Virus record (IMG/VR): IMGVR_UViG_3300030060_007932
Location: 1-26,949 of that record
Source: a virus
Length of the DNA: 26,949 nucleotides
Direction: 5' to 3' (one strand)
Positions within the stretch are counted from its first letter, which is position 1. The number at the start of each line of letters is the position of its first letter. Below the pieces are notes generated by a model that had not been told where the DNA came from, searched no databases, and worked only from the letters and a program-made list of their open reading frames with translations. Made by a program: the position numbers and the translations under genes. Below, in pieces: positions 5,359 to 12,338 of the stretch.

Positions 5359-6256
5359 TCAAGAAGAAATTAAAAAAGTAGAAGAGGAGATTGCAAAAAC
5401 TCCTCTTGAGATAGAGTTGGTTGATGATAAAGAACCAGAAAAATCTGTTGAACAAGAAGAAAAACCAGAGCAAGAAGCAAAGGATGATCCCGAGGACAAA
5501 GAGTTTAGTCGTCGAGTCCAAAAAAGGATCAGTACTCTTGTCCAACAACGTAAACAAGCTGAAGCTGAAGCTGAACAGTCACGCTCGGAACTTGATTCGT
5601 TAAGATCTAGGCTTGATAAACTTGAGAAAGGTTCTGATCAACAAGCACAAAATCAATTTCAAGAGCGTTATAACGAAGCTCGCTCGAAATTGCAAATGGC
5701 TATTGAAGAAGGCAATACAGAAGAGCAAGTTGCCTATCAAGAGCAATTAGCTGATATGCGAGCAGCAATGCGTGTTCAAGAAATGCAAAGACAGCAGCAA
5801 GTTCAACAACAGGTATCTCCAACTGTTGGTCGTGCTGCACAGGTTCAATCTGAACCAACACCACAAAAAGCAATTGACTGGTGGCAGAAAAATCGTTGGT
5901 TTAATTCTGACGGCTATGAGAGAGAAACAGCTGCTGCAAGAGCAATTGATGTACAATTGGATCTTGAAGGATATGACAAATCTTCAGACGAATATTATGA
6001 TTTTTTGAATGACAGATTAAGAAAAGTCTTTCCCGAATTGATTCCAGAGAGTAAAGTAAAAAATAACTCTGCTCCAAGGACAAAAAGCAGATCACCAGTT
6101 GCACCAACTGCAGGTGGTCCAAGTCGCAGAGGAGGTCGTGTAAAGATGACCAAAGACCAGCTCGCTCTCGCTCGTGAGTTAGGAATAACTGACGAAAGGT
6201 CTTTAAAGGCTTATGAAAGTGAATTGAATGCACAAAAGGAGGCAAACAATGGTTGA
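5351..6256 (+). CDS. Capsid scaffolding protein
   Basis: Encodes 301 residues. It starts with a very acidic N-terminus (MSDQEEIKKVEEEIAKTPLE), then FSRRVQKRISTLVQQRKQAE (63-82) leading into a long Gln/Glu-rich coiled coil to about residue 152. Next come a small aromatic segment (PQKAIDWWQKNRWFN), a basic linker (SRRGGRVK) and a helical C-terminus ending KAYESELNAQKEA. Acidic start, coiled coil and basic helical end, placed immediately before head genes, are the hallmarks of phage scaffolds that are lost or removed when the capsid matures. The basic tail would contact the capsid protein. GAGGTG lies before the ATG. No prohead protease is visible in the window. Confidence 0.8.
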   Translation: MSDQEEIKKVEEEIAKTPLEIELVDDKEPEKSVEQEEKPEQEAKDDPEDKEFSRRVQKRISTLVQQRKQAEAEAEQSRSELDSLRSRLDKLEKGSDQQAQNQFQERYNEARSKLQMAIEEGNTEEQVAYQEQLADMRAAMRVQEMQRQQQVQQQVSPTVGRAAQVQSEPTPQKAIDWWQKNRWFNSDGYERETAAARAIDVQLDLEGYDKSSDEYYDFLNDRLRKVFPELIPESKVKNNSAPRTKSRSPVAPTAGGPSRRGGRVKMTKDQLALARELGITDERSLKAYESELNAQKEANNG

Positions 6257-6731
6257 AAAACGTAAAATACGGTCATCTGAAGCACGCTCTGAAACTCGTG
6301 GTAAAGGGTCTCGAGCCAAAACACCATGGAAACCTGCATCTTTGCTTGACGCTCCTCCAGCTCGACCAGGAATGGTGCAAAGATGGGTAGCCACCTCGAT
6401 TCTGGGGAAAGACACTCCTGACAATGTTTATAAAAGACAACGTGAGGGGTGGAATCCGAGACCAGCAGATTCCGTAGGAGATTTTCCAATTCCGACAATC
6501 AATCACGGACAGTGGGACGGATGTATTGGTATTGAAGGTATGATTCTTTGTGAAATGCCAGAAGAAACTCATCGTGAGATGAAAAATTACTATGCTGGCA
6601 GATCTGAAGAGTTAAATGAAACCATCGCTACTGATCTCCAAAATACTGAGAGGGCAGGAGGTATCCCGATCCAACAGGATCGTAACTCTAGCGTAAGTCG
6701 TGGCAGTGGTGTCACTGTCATGGATGATTAA
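6249..6731 (+). CDS. Conserved head-region protein, unknown function
   Basis: Encodes 160 residues when started at ATG 6249, chosen over the upstream alternative at 6228 because AGGAGG (6237-6242) is well spaced before it and because it overlaps the scaffold stop by only 8 nt. The N-terminus is strongly basic (MVEKRKIRSSEARSE). The core has RPGMVQRWVATSILGKDTPD, YKRQREGWNPRPAD, FPIPTINHGQWDGCIGIEGM and LCEMPEE. I recognise this pattern as a protein often found between scaffold and capsid genes in marine phages, without a known function. The basic N-terminus and location suggest a minor capsid or DNA-contacting protein; that is inference. Confidence 0.8.
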   Translation: MVEKRKIRSSEARSETRGKGSRAKTPWKPASLLDAPPARPGMVQRWVATSILGKDTPDNVYKRQREGWNPRPADSVGDFPIPTINHGQWDGCIGIEGMILCEMPEETHREMKNYYAGRSEELNETIATDLQNTERAGGIPIQQDRNSSVSRGSGVTVMDD

Positions 6732-6757
6732 CTTTAACAACCTATGAGGTTAGATAA

Positions 6758-7312
6758 ATGGCAAACGTAGACGCAGCTTTTGGCTTCGTTCCTTTGCGTC
6801 ATCTTTCTGGCTCAGGTGCTGTAAGGACTAACAAATACACCATCGCTAGTGGTTTGGCTGAGAACATCTTTAGTGGAGATCTTTGCATTATTGATGCGAA
6901 TGGCCAAATCACACCTCACACTGCTACTGAGGTTAATAATATCGGTGTTTTTGCTGGTGTTTCTTACACTGCGTCAGATGGCTCCTATGTTTATTCGGAG
7001 TATTGGCCATCAGGAACAACTGGAACGGATATCATCGCTTATATTTATGATGATCCGTTCATTATTTATAAAGTCCAGTCCGCAGGAACTCCTGCTCAGA
7101 CCAATATTGGCAATTGTGCTGATGTTGTTGCTGGTGCAGGATCGACTACAACTGGTAGATCCGGTTTCGAATCTTCTGGAACAATGAGTAATGGAACAGC
7201 AACTTGTAAAATTGTTGCTCTTTATGACTCACCAGAAAATGCTTTCGGAACCAATGCTGTCTTGGAGGTTCTCATTAATGAGCACCTTTATAAAGACAGT
7301 GCTGGCATATAG
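6758..7312 (+). CDS. Putative capsid decoration/head structural protein
   Basis: Encodes 184 residues, beginning MANVDAAFGFVPLRHLSGSG, and rich in Gly/Ser/Thr and beta-strand patterns (DLCIIDANGQITPH, VFAGVSY, KIVALYDSPEN, VLEVLINEHLY). This composition, the single compact size and its position directly before the major capsid protein are typical of decoration proteins that stabilise the capsid surface. The ribosome site GAGGT lies inside a small inverted repeat (AACCT 6739-6743 / AGGTT 6747-6751), so initiation could be tuned by RNA folding. Not proven to be surface-exposed; another head protein is possible. Confidence 0.75.
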   Translation: MANVDAAFGFVPLRHLSGSGAVRTNKYTIASGLAENIFSGDLCIIDANGQITPHTATEVNNIGVFAGVSYTASDGSYVYSEYWPSGTTGTDIIAYIYDDPFIIYKVQSAGTPAQTNIGNCADVVAGAGSTTTGRSGFESSGTMSNGTATCKIVALYDSPENAFGTNAVLEVLINEHLYKDSAGI

Positions 7313-7325
7313 GAGGGTATGACAA

Positions 7326-8231
7326 ATGGCTATGAATAGAGCACAATTTGCTAAAATGCTCGAGCCAGGATTGAATACCCTCTTTGGTCTCGAGTATGAC
7401 CGATATCCAGAGGAGTATGCACCTGTGTTCGCAGCGAATACTTCAAGTAAAGCATATGAAGAAGACGTCCTTTTGGAGGGATTCGGAAATGCTCCAGTGA
7501 AAACAGAAGGTGCAGCCGTTTCTTATGATTCAGCTTCCCAACAGTGGACAGCTCGTTATCAGCATGAAACAGTTGCTCTTGCCTTCTCAATCACAGAAGA
7601 AGCAGAGGAAGATGGCCAGTATGGTTCAATCGCTGCTCGTTATACGAAAGCATTGGCTCGCTCAATGGCTTCCACAAAGGAAATCAAAGCAGCCAACATT
7701 TTCAATAACGCAACGTCTGGAACTTATGCTGGCGGTGATGGTGTCGCACTTTTAAGCACCTCTCATCCAACTCGTAATGGCAACCAGTCAAACACTCTTG
7801 CGACTGCTGCTGACCTTTCAGAGACTTCTCTTGAGTCTATTTTGATTCAGATTGCTGACATGAAAGACGATCGTGGGTTGCGTGTTGCTGCCCAAGGAAC
7901 TCGTCTTATCATTCCAACAGCATATGTTTTCACTGCTGAAAGACTTCTCGAGTCTCAACTTCGTACTGCGACTGCTGATAATGACATAAATGCTATCCGC
8001 TCTGGTGGTTATCTGCCACAAGGGTATCATGTCATGCGTCGTATTTCAGACTCAGATCGTTGGTTTGTACAAACTGATGTTCCTGATGGTTTGAAGTACT
8101 TCCAACGCTCTCCTCTTAAAAAGGGCATGGAAGGCGATTTTGAAACTGGTAATGTTCGCTACAAAGTTCGTGAGCGTTATTCCTTCGGTTTCACCGATTG
8201 GCGTGGTCTTTTCGGCTCTGAAGGTGCGTAA
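7326..8231 (+). CDS. Major capsid protein (Mu gpT-like, HK97 fold)
   Basis: Encodes 301 residues. Starts MAMNRAQFAKMLEPGLNTLF, with YEEDVLLEGFGNAPVKTEGA and an acidic EEAEEDGQYG segment leading into the long spine-helix-like ARYTKALARSMASTKEIKAA. The STSHP motif, LIIPTAYVFTAERLLESQLR, and the end PDGLKYFQRSPLKKGMEGDF followed by RYKVRERYSFGFTDWRGLFG are features of gpT-like major head subunits. It assembles the icosahedral shell. A strong GGAGGGT site (7311-7317) precedes ATG, and an intrinsic terminator follows two codons' distance after the stop, as expected for the most abundant product. No obvious N-terminal delta domain, which agrees with a separate scaffold gene. Confidence 0.9.
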   Translation: MAMNRAQFAKMLEPGLNTLFGLEYDRYPEEYAPVFAANTSSKAYEEDVLLEGFGNAPVKTEGAAVSYDSASQQWTARYQHETVALAFSITEEAEEDGQYGSIAARYTKALARSMASTKEIKAANIFNNATSGTYAGGDGVALLSTSHPTRNGNQSNTLATAADLSETSLESILIQIADMKDDRGLRVAAQGTRLIIPTAYVFTAERLLESQLRTATADNDINAIRSGGYLPQGYHVMRRISDSDRWFVQTDVPDGLKYFQRSPLKKGMEGDFETGNVRYKVRERYSFGFTDWRGLFGSEGA

Positions 8232-8238
8232 AGGAATC

Positions 8239-8270
8239 GGGGTCATCTGAAAAGATGACCCCACTCTTTT
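8239..8270 (+). terminator. Intrinsic terminator after the capsid gene
   Basis: GGGGTCATC (8239-8247) and GATGACCCC (8254-8262) form a perfect 9-bp stem with loop TGAAAA, followed by ACTCTTTT (8263-8270). It begins 7 nt after the capsid stop codon. The T-run is short (four), so some read-through is likely, which would feed the genes downstream. Confidence 0.85.
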
Positions 8271-8759
8271 ATGGCAGAAGCAAAACAAGTTACAAAAAAT
8301 ATTGGTGCACTAAGTAATATTGGTGCAAACAAACCTGCTGAGTTAAGATCTTATGATCCTCCAAATGCAGATAAAATAGCTTATTTTTTAGCAGATGCTT
8401 TCGGAGATGGTGGCAGAGATTCTGTCAGACAAGCTAAAAAATTTACAGAACCTGCACAGGTTATTTCTGATTACGGAACATTACCTTTTTATTTTACAAA
8501 ATTTGCACCATTGGCAGCTGCTTTTGATAGTGCTAGAGGTGTTGTTTATGATGATCCTTATGAGGTTGCTCTTGGTGCACTTGGAATAGCTAGACCATTA
8601 AAATCAATGGCACCAACAATGTCTGATGCTTCTGAAAGAGCTTTGAGTTATGCATTTGGAGCTGGTGGTACTGGAATAGCTGCTCAAGATGCTGCCGAAA
8701 GTTTTGGAGTTTTAGATTTAATTAAAAGTATTTTTACAAAAGCTGAGAATGAAAATTAA
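8271..8759 (+). CDS. Cargo-type protein with a leader-like N-terminus, starting right after the terminator
   Basis: Encodes 162 residues. ATG 8271 is the first base after the terminator T-run, and no Shine-Dalgarno sequence precedes it; the upstream bases are the hairpin itself. The N-terminus, MAEAKQVTKNIGALSNIGAN, resembles the GALxxL leaders of the 53-4610 array. The middle (ADAFGDGGRDSVRQAKKF, LPFYFTKFAPLAAAFDSARG, VALGALGIARPL) alternates polar helices with Gly/Ala-rich hydrophobic stretches of a kind I associate with phage polyvalent proteins, so membrane or capsid-interior association is possible. It looks like an insertion between two structural genes. Expression presumably depends on read-through or on translation from a leaderless-like start. 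Function unknown. Confidence 0.7.
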   Translation: MAEAKQVTKNIGALSNIGANKPAELRSYDPPNADKIAYFLADAFGDGGRDSVRQAKKFTEPAQVISDYGTLPFYFTKFAPLAAAFDSARGVVYDDPYEVALGALGIARPLKSMAPTMSDASERALSYAFGAGGTGIAAQDAAESFGVLDLIKSIFTKAENEN

Positions 8760-8760
8760 C

Positions 8761-8789
8761 TTTTCATTCGATAAATAATAAAGTAACAT
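8761..8789 (+). promoter_or_regulatory. Candidate weak sigma70-type promoter
   Basis: TTTTCA (8761-8766) and TAACAT (8784-8789) are separated by exactly 17 bp; each matches the consensus -35 and -10 hexamers at 4 of 6 positions. It lies in the 81-nt gap after the post-terminator gene and before the structural gene at 8841, where a new start would be useful. In AT-rich DNA such matches arise by chance, so this is only a candidate. Confidence 0.25.
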
Positions 8790-8840
8790 AAAGTATCCTG
8801 ACTGCATTTCGCAGACATTAGCCAAGACAGGAGGAATGAA

Positions 8841-9461
8841 ATGGCTACTACAACATTTACTGGTCCAGTCCGTTCAGAGAACGGATTTCAAATGGTTTCT
8901 AAAAATTCTACCACTGGTACTGTTACTGTAACCAGTGGTGACAAAATGGCAGTTGAAGCAACTGCCTCTGCTGGTATCGAAGGAACTGCAGCTGTTTACG
9001 TTACGCAGGTTACTCGCCTTAAAAGTGATGTGACTACAAATGTAAACATCGTCAAAACTTCTATCATGATTGATCTTACAGGGTTAAGAGATGGTGGCAC
9101 TGCTGGTGATATTATCGGCAAAGATGGCGATGGCGTTGCTTTTATTGGTCAAGTTACAACTGCAAACCAAGGCACTGTTTTCGGAGTTACAATGACTTGT
9201 GTTGAAACACCTGCTGGTGGTGGTACAGATATTGATCTTTATTCTGCAACTGAAGGCACTGGCGTAAACGACACTGCAATTGGAGATCTGACTGAAACGC
9301 AGATAATCAATGCTGGTGCTGCTTCAGCTGGAACGATGGTTGCTGGTGGTGATATTGCTGCTGACCAGTATTTATACCTTGTTGGTCAAGGCACAGGTCA
9401 TGCAGCTTATACTGCTGGAAGATTTTTAATTGAAATCCTAGGATATGATGTAGCATCTTAG
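8841..9461 (+). CDS. Virion structural protein, Gly/Thr-rich (possible decoration protein)
   Basis: Encodes 206 residues: MATTTFTGPVRSENGFQMVS at the start, then repeated short beta-strand patterns (TVTVTSGDKM, AAVYVTQVTRL, TSIMIDLTGLRDGGTAGDII, LYLVGQGTGHAAYTAGRFLI). Very high Gly/Thr/Ala and no Cys-rich or enzymatic motif argue for a beta-sandwich virion component; the family is common in marine phages next to capsid genes. GGAGG (about 8831-8835) provides a good ribosome site. It sits behind the candidate promoter at 8761-8789 and ahead of the stem-loop at 9480. Its exact site in the virion is unknown. Confidence 0.75.
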   Translation: MATTTFTGPVRSENGFQMVSKNSTTGTVTVTSGDKMAVEATASAGIEGTAAVYVTQVTRLKSDVTTNVNIVKTSIMIDLTGLRDGGTAGDIIGKDGDGVAFIGQVTTANQGTVFGVTMTCVETPAGGGTDIDLYSATEGTGVNDTAIGDLTETQIINAGAASAGTMVAGGDIAADQYLYLVGQGTGHAAYTAGRFLIEILGYDVAS

Positions 9462-9479
9462 GAGTTGATCTTGTGATGT

Positions 9480-9503
9480 GGAGCAGGGTGTTATCCCTGC
9501 TCC
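9480..9503 (+). promoter_or_regulatory. Stem-loop without T-run
   Basis: GGAGCAGGG (9480-9488) and CCCTGCTCC (9495-9503) form a perfect 9-bp GC-rich stem with loop TGTTAT. No T-run follows (AAGAATTGG), so it is a poor intrinsic terminator. It may mark an RNA processing or stability element between two structural genes; GGAG just after it is the ribosome site for the gene at 9522. Stem and loop lengths match the capsid terminator (9 bp, 6 nt). Confidence 0.7.
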
Positions 9504-9521
9504 AAGAATTGGAGTCAAAAT

Positions 9522-9935
9522 ATGGCAGATATTACAACGTCAACCAAACTTCACGAGGATACTCGTCAGGTCGTTCAAGCGTTTCAATATCAATATGTTG
9601 ATACTGGCAATGAATCTGCTGTTCTTAAAGTAGATGTTTCTGGCTTGTCTCCGAATGCAAATGGAGATGCTTGCACAGCTGTTAGAATTATAGAGTGTTG
9701 GTGGATTATTTCAGCAATGACTGTTGAAATTTTAGCTGATGCTGATACTGATGTTATGATTCTTCATTTAACAGAAGGGCAGTCTGGCTATCAAGATTTT
9801 TCTTCTTTTGGTGGGTTGCCGAAAACAACTACATACGGAAGCAGCCCAACAGGGGATATAAAGTTTACCACCACTGGTGCTGGTGCTGCTGGCGATGCTT
9901 ATCAAATTGTTTTAAGAATGATAAAAGAGTACTAA
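9522..9935 (+). CDS. Small virion structural protein
   Basis: Encodes 137 residues: MADITTSTKLHEDTRQVVQA, VLKVDVSGLSPNANGDACTA, an aromatic strand (ECWWIISAMTVEIL), and a Gly/Thr-rich end (TTTGAGAAGDAYQIVLRMIK). The pattern is that of a beta-sandwich, and I have seen similar proteins among structural genes of marine phages, but no specific role is established to my knowledge. GGAG at 9511-9514 is the ribosome site, directly behind the stem-loop. One base separates the stop from the next ATG (TAAaATG), so it is likely co-expressed with the neck gene. Confidence 0.75.
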   Translation: MADITTSTKLHEDTRQVVQAFQYQYVDTGNESAVLKVDVSGLSPNANGDACTAVRIIECWWIISAMTVEILADADTDVMILHLTEGQSGYQDFSSFGGLPKTTTYGSSPTGDIKFTTTGAGAAGDAYQIVLRMIKEY

Positions 9936-9936
9936 A

Positions 9937-10617
9937 ATGGCAACATCTGGCACTGTAGCTTATAGGCCAAATATTGAAGAGATAATAGACGAGGCTTTTG
10001 AGCGTTGTGGTCTTGATACTCAAACACGTACAGGTGGTCAAGCTGTTAGTGCTAGAAGAAGTCTAAATCTTTTATTTACTGAATGGTCTAATCGTGGTCG
10101 TAATTATTGGACAGTTTCTTATAAAACAATAACTTTAGTTGCGAACCAAGCTACCTATACTTTAGATGCTGGTTTGGTTGATATTATAGATGTTGTTTAT
10201 CGTAAGGTTTCTGGCTCGACATCTACAGACCAAGTTATGAATAGAGTGTCAATTTCTGAATATAACCAGATACCAAATAAAACAGATACAGGCGTTTCTT
10301 CTCAATATATGATAGATCGTCAATACACTCCAACAATGACAGTTTGGCAAGTTCCTGATAATGCAACAGACTCGATACGTTATTATGGAGTTTTTCAGCC
10401 AGAAGATGTAACTGCATCAAATCAAGATGCTGACATTCCATATCGATGGACAGATGCATTGTGTGCTGGTCTTGCAGCAAAGTTAGCTGTAAAATTTGCA
10501 CCAGAACGTGCTGCAGATCTGTTTGCTCTTTATGAAAAATGTTTTCAATATGCTTCGGATGAAGAAGGTCCAAGCGTTCACCTTCGAATTAAACCTACAG
10601 GGATGAATCTTTACTAA
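9937..10617 (+). CDS. Head-tail adaptor (P22 gp4-like tail accessory factor)
   Basis: Encodes 226 residues. PNIEEIIDEAFERCGLDTQT (12-31) and ARRSLNLLFTEWSNRGRNYW (44-63) are the helical parts that pack against the portal in gp4-type adaptors, followed by a beta-rich middle (TLVANQATYTLDAGLVDIID) and a C-terminal helical part (WTDALCAGLAAKLAVKFAPE and beyond). Adaptors of this kind form a ring under the portal and seal the packaged head in short-tailed phages. The genes that follow at 10617 and 11298 fit a neck module. Confidence is moderate because sequence similarity in this class is low; a T7 gp11-like name would mean the same location. Confidence 0.65.
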   Translation: MATSGTVAYRPNIEEIIDEAFERCGLDTQTRTGGQAVSARRSLNLLFTEWSNRGRNYWTVSYKTITLVANQATYTLDAGLVDIIDVVYRKVSGSTSTDQVMNRVSISEYNQIPNKTDTGVSSQYMIDRQYTPTMTVWQVPDNATDSIRYYGVFQPEDVTASNQDADIPYRWTDALCAGLAAKLAVKFAPERAADLFALYEKCFQYASDEEGPSVHLRIKPTGMNLY

Positions 10618-11297
10618 TGGCTGTTTATGCAAAAGGAAGAAAGTCTTTAGCGATAAGTGATCGCAGTGGGTTTCGTGTGCCTTATAAAAATTTAAAAACA
10701 GAGTGGAATGGCTTAAGAGTCTCACCTGATGACTATGATCCTAAGCACCCACAACTTACACCACCTAGGAATATAACAGATGCAACAGCTCTTTATAATC
10801 CTAGACCAGACAATGATCCAGAAAATGTCTCTTTTTATGTAAATTATAATTGGTTTGGATTTACAAATGCTCCTCTCTCTGCAGATGGTTTCTCACAGCC
10901 ATCAATGGACTCTAGAGATTATAAAAAACCAAATTTAACAGTTGCAAAAGGATCCATTGGACATGTAACAATTGAACTGCCAATAGAGATCTTCCCAACT
11001 GGCACTTCTGCAAATGGTGCTGTTGGTACAGAATCTTTAGAAGCATCTATAGATGAAGTAGGTGTTGCAGGAACAGGTGCAATTGGAACAGAAACTTTTG
11101 AATCATCAATTACGGAAACAGGTGTTGCAGGAACAGGTGCTGTAGGTGTATTTGGTGAAACTGATGGTCCTAATCTTAATTTAAGCATAACTGAGTCTGG
11201 TGTTGCAGGAACAGGTGCAATTGGAACTGAGTCTGTTGATGTTGATAATCCAACTTGGGGAAGTGGTACTTGGGGCAATGGTGCTTGGGGTCAATAA
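10617..11297 (+). CDS. Structural protein with GVAGTGA repeats and a WG-rich C-terminus
   Basis: Encodes 226 residues, starting at a TAATG overlap. The N-terminal 120 residues (AVYAKGRKSLAISDRSGFRV, WNGLRVSPDDYDPKHPQLTP, NPRPDNDPENVSFY) form a conserved segment I know from marine phages between adaptor genes, without a known function. Residues from about 130 contain three near-copies of S-x-(E/T)-x-G-V-A-G-T-G-A-(I/V)-G, and the end is TWGSGTWGNGAWGQ. The number of repeats may vary between relatives. The WGxGxWG pattern occurs again in the tail nozzle protein (17814-19661, residues about 208-220), which may mean contact or shared origin. Confidence 0.7.
   Translation: MAVYAKGRKSLAISDRSGFRVPYKNLKTEWNGLRVSPDDYDPKHPQLTPPRNITDATALYNPRPDNDPENVSFYVNYNWFGFTNAPLSADGFSQPSMDSRDYKKPNLTVAKGSIGHVTIELPIEIFPTGTSANGAVGTESLEASIDEVGVAGTGAIGTETFESSITETGVAGTGAVGVFGETDGPNLNLSITESGVAGTGAIGTESVDVDNPTWGSGTWGNGAWGQ
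11061..11218 (+). repeat. Three 20-bp direct repeats within a structural gene
   Basis: GGTGTTGCAGGAACAGGTGC occurs without change at 11061-11080, 11121-11140 and 11199-11218. It encodes GVAGTGA in the same frame each time. Spacing is 60 and 78 bases, both multiples of three, so gain or loss of units keeps the reading frame. Confidence 0.9.
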
Positions 11298-11921
11298 ATG
11301 AATTATTCTAGTCTTGTAACAAATATCAAAAACTTTTTGGAAGATGACTCTACAGAGTTTTCTGATTCTATTGATTCAATTATAGATCAAGCTGAAGAGA
11401 TGATTTTTCAACGTCTTCCTAATTTACCTGCTTTTCGACAAAGTGCAACTGGCACACTTGCAGATGGAACAGCATCTTATGCAATAACAAATGCAAGAAT
11501 AATTAGAAATGTTGGTGTAACAGTATCAAGCAATGTTACATATCTAGATCATCGAGTTGATTCTTACTTGAGAGATTATTGGCCAAATTCAAGCACCACT
11601 GGTCAGCCAATAATGTACAGCACAGATTCTGCATCAGCTTCTGGCACAACAATAACTCTTGCACCAACACCAAATTCTAATTATTCTTATGAAGTTGAAT
11701 TTTCTGCACCAGCTACAGGTCTTTCTTCAGGAAACACAACTTCTTGGCTAGGGACAAATGCAGAAAATGTTCTTCTTAGTGCTTGTCTCTATGAAGCTAG
11801 TGCTTTTCTTAAAGCACCAGAAACAGTAACTTTGTACAAATCACAGTTTGATGAAGCAGTGCAGCTTATGCAACAGGAAATGCTGCGTGATTATGCTTCT
11901 GAATATAATGGAGGTATATAA
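11298..11921 (+). CDS. Phage neck adaptor (SU10/T7 gp11-type)
   Basis: Encodes 207 residues. MNYSSLVTNIKNFLEDDS, then SIDSIIDQAEEMIFQRLPNL PAFR (helical part), a beta-rich middle (DGTASYAITNARIIRNVGVT), the landmark DYWPNSSTTGQPIMYS, ITLAPTPNSNYSYEVEF, and a C-terminal helical part (NVLLSACLYEASAFLKAPET, YKSQFDEAVQLMQQEM). I recognise this as the adaptor family common in marine and SU10-like podoviruses: helix bundle, a tTG-P-Y segment, then YE/EASAFLK helices. It probably forms the ring below the portal or the gatekeeper of the tail. With the gene at 9937 the phage would have two ring proteins, or one of them could be a tail tube component. Confidence 0.7.
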   Translation: MNYSSLVTNIKNFLEDDSTEFSDSIDSIIDQAEEMIFQRLPNLPAFRQSATGTLADGTASYAITNARIIRNVGVTVSSNVTYLDHRVDSYLRDYWPNSSTTGQPIMYSTDSASASGTTITLAPTPNSNYSYEVEFSAPATGLSSGNTTSWLGTNAENVLLSACLYEASAFLKAPETVTLYKSQFDEAVQLMQQEMLRDYASEYNGGI

Positions 11922-12337
11922 TGGCAATAAGTCAAGCAATGTGCACATCTTTTAAGGCTGAAATATTAGATGAGCAGCATGATCTTGCAGCAGACACGAT
12001 CAAAATAGCTCTTTTTACAAGCAGTGCAAGTCTTGGAGCTGGAACGACTGCTTATTCTACTAGCAATGAAGTCTCTGGTACTGGATACACAGCTGGCGGT
12101 GTTGCTTTAACGAGCAAAACAGTCGCAACTTCTAGCACCTCTGCTTATTTTGATGCAGACGATCCAAGTTGGACTTCTGCAAGTTTTACTGCAAATGGAG
12201 CGTTAATTTATAACGACACAAATAGTGATAAAGCGATAGCTGTTCTTGCTTTCGGTGGAGATTTTACAGTTTCGGGTGGAACTTTTAAAATTGTATTCCC
12301 AGCTGCAGGAGCAAATGCAATTATAAGGATAGATTAA
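11921..12337 (+). CDS. Small conserved tail/virion protein
   Basis: Encodes 138 residues with a good GGAGGT site and a TAATG overlap. MAISQAMCTSFKAEILDEQH, then DTIKIALFTSSASLGAGTTA, NEVSGTGYTAGG, GALIYNDTNSDKAIAVLAFG and FKIVFPAAGANAIIRID form a single beta-sandwich-like domain. It is a widespread protein of marine phages encoded beside tail-fibre genes. Its role is not established to my knowledge; a fibre-attachment or adhesin-associated structural role is likely from position. Confidence 0.75.
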   Translation: MAISQAMCTSFKAEILDEQHDLAADTIKIALFTSSASLGAGTTAYSTSNEVSGTGYTAGGVALTSKTVATSSTSAYFDADDPSWTSASFTANGALIYNDTNSDKAIAVLAFGGDFTVSGGTFKIVFPAAGANAIIRID

Positions 12338-12338
12338 T

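Noticed and set aside
8760-8840. tRNA or small RNA in the 81-nt gap
   Set aside because: No cloverleaf can be drawn; only a 4-bp hairpin (CTGC/GCAG) is present.
9480-9503. Intrinsic terminator
   Set aside because: The stem is strong but no T-run follows on the + strand, and there is no matching gene end on the minus strand. Kept only as a stem-loop.
10919-11278. 119-residue minus-strand ORF rich in PVPATP repeats
   Set aside because: It is the antisense image of the GVAGTGA repeats; all genes in the window are on the + strand.
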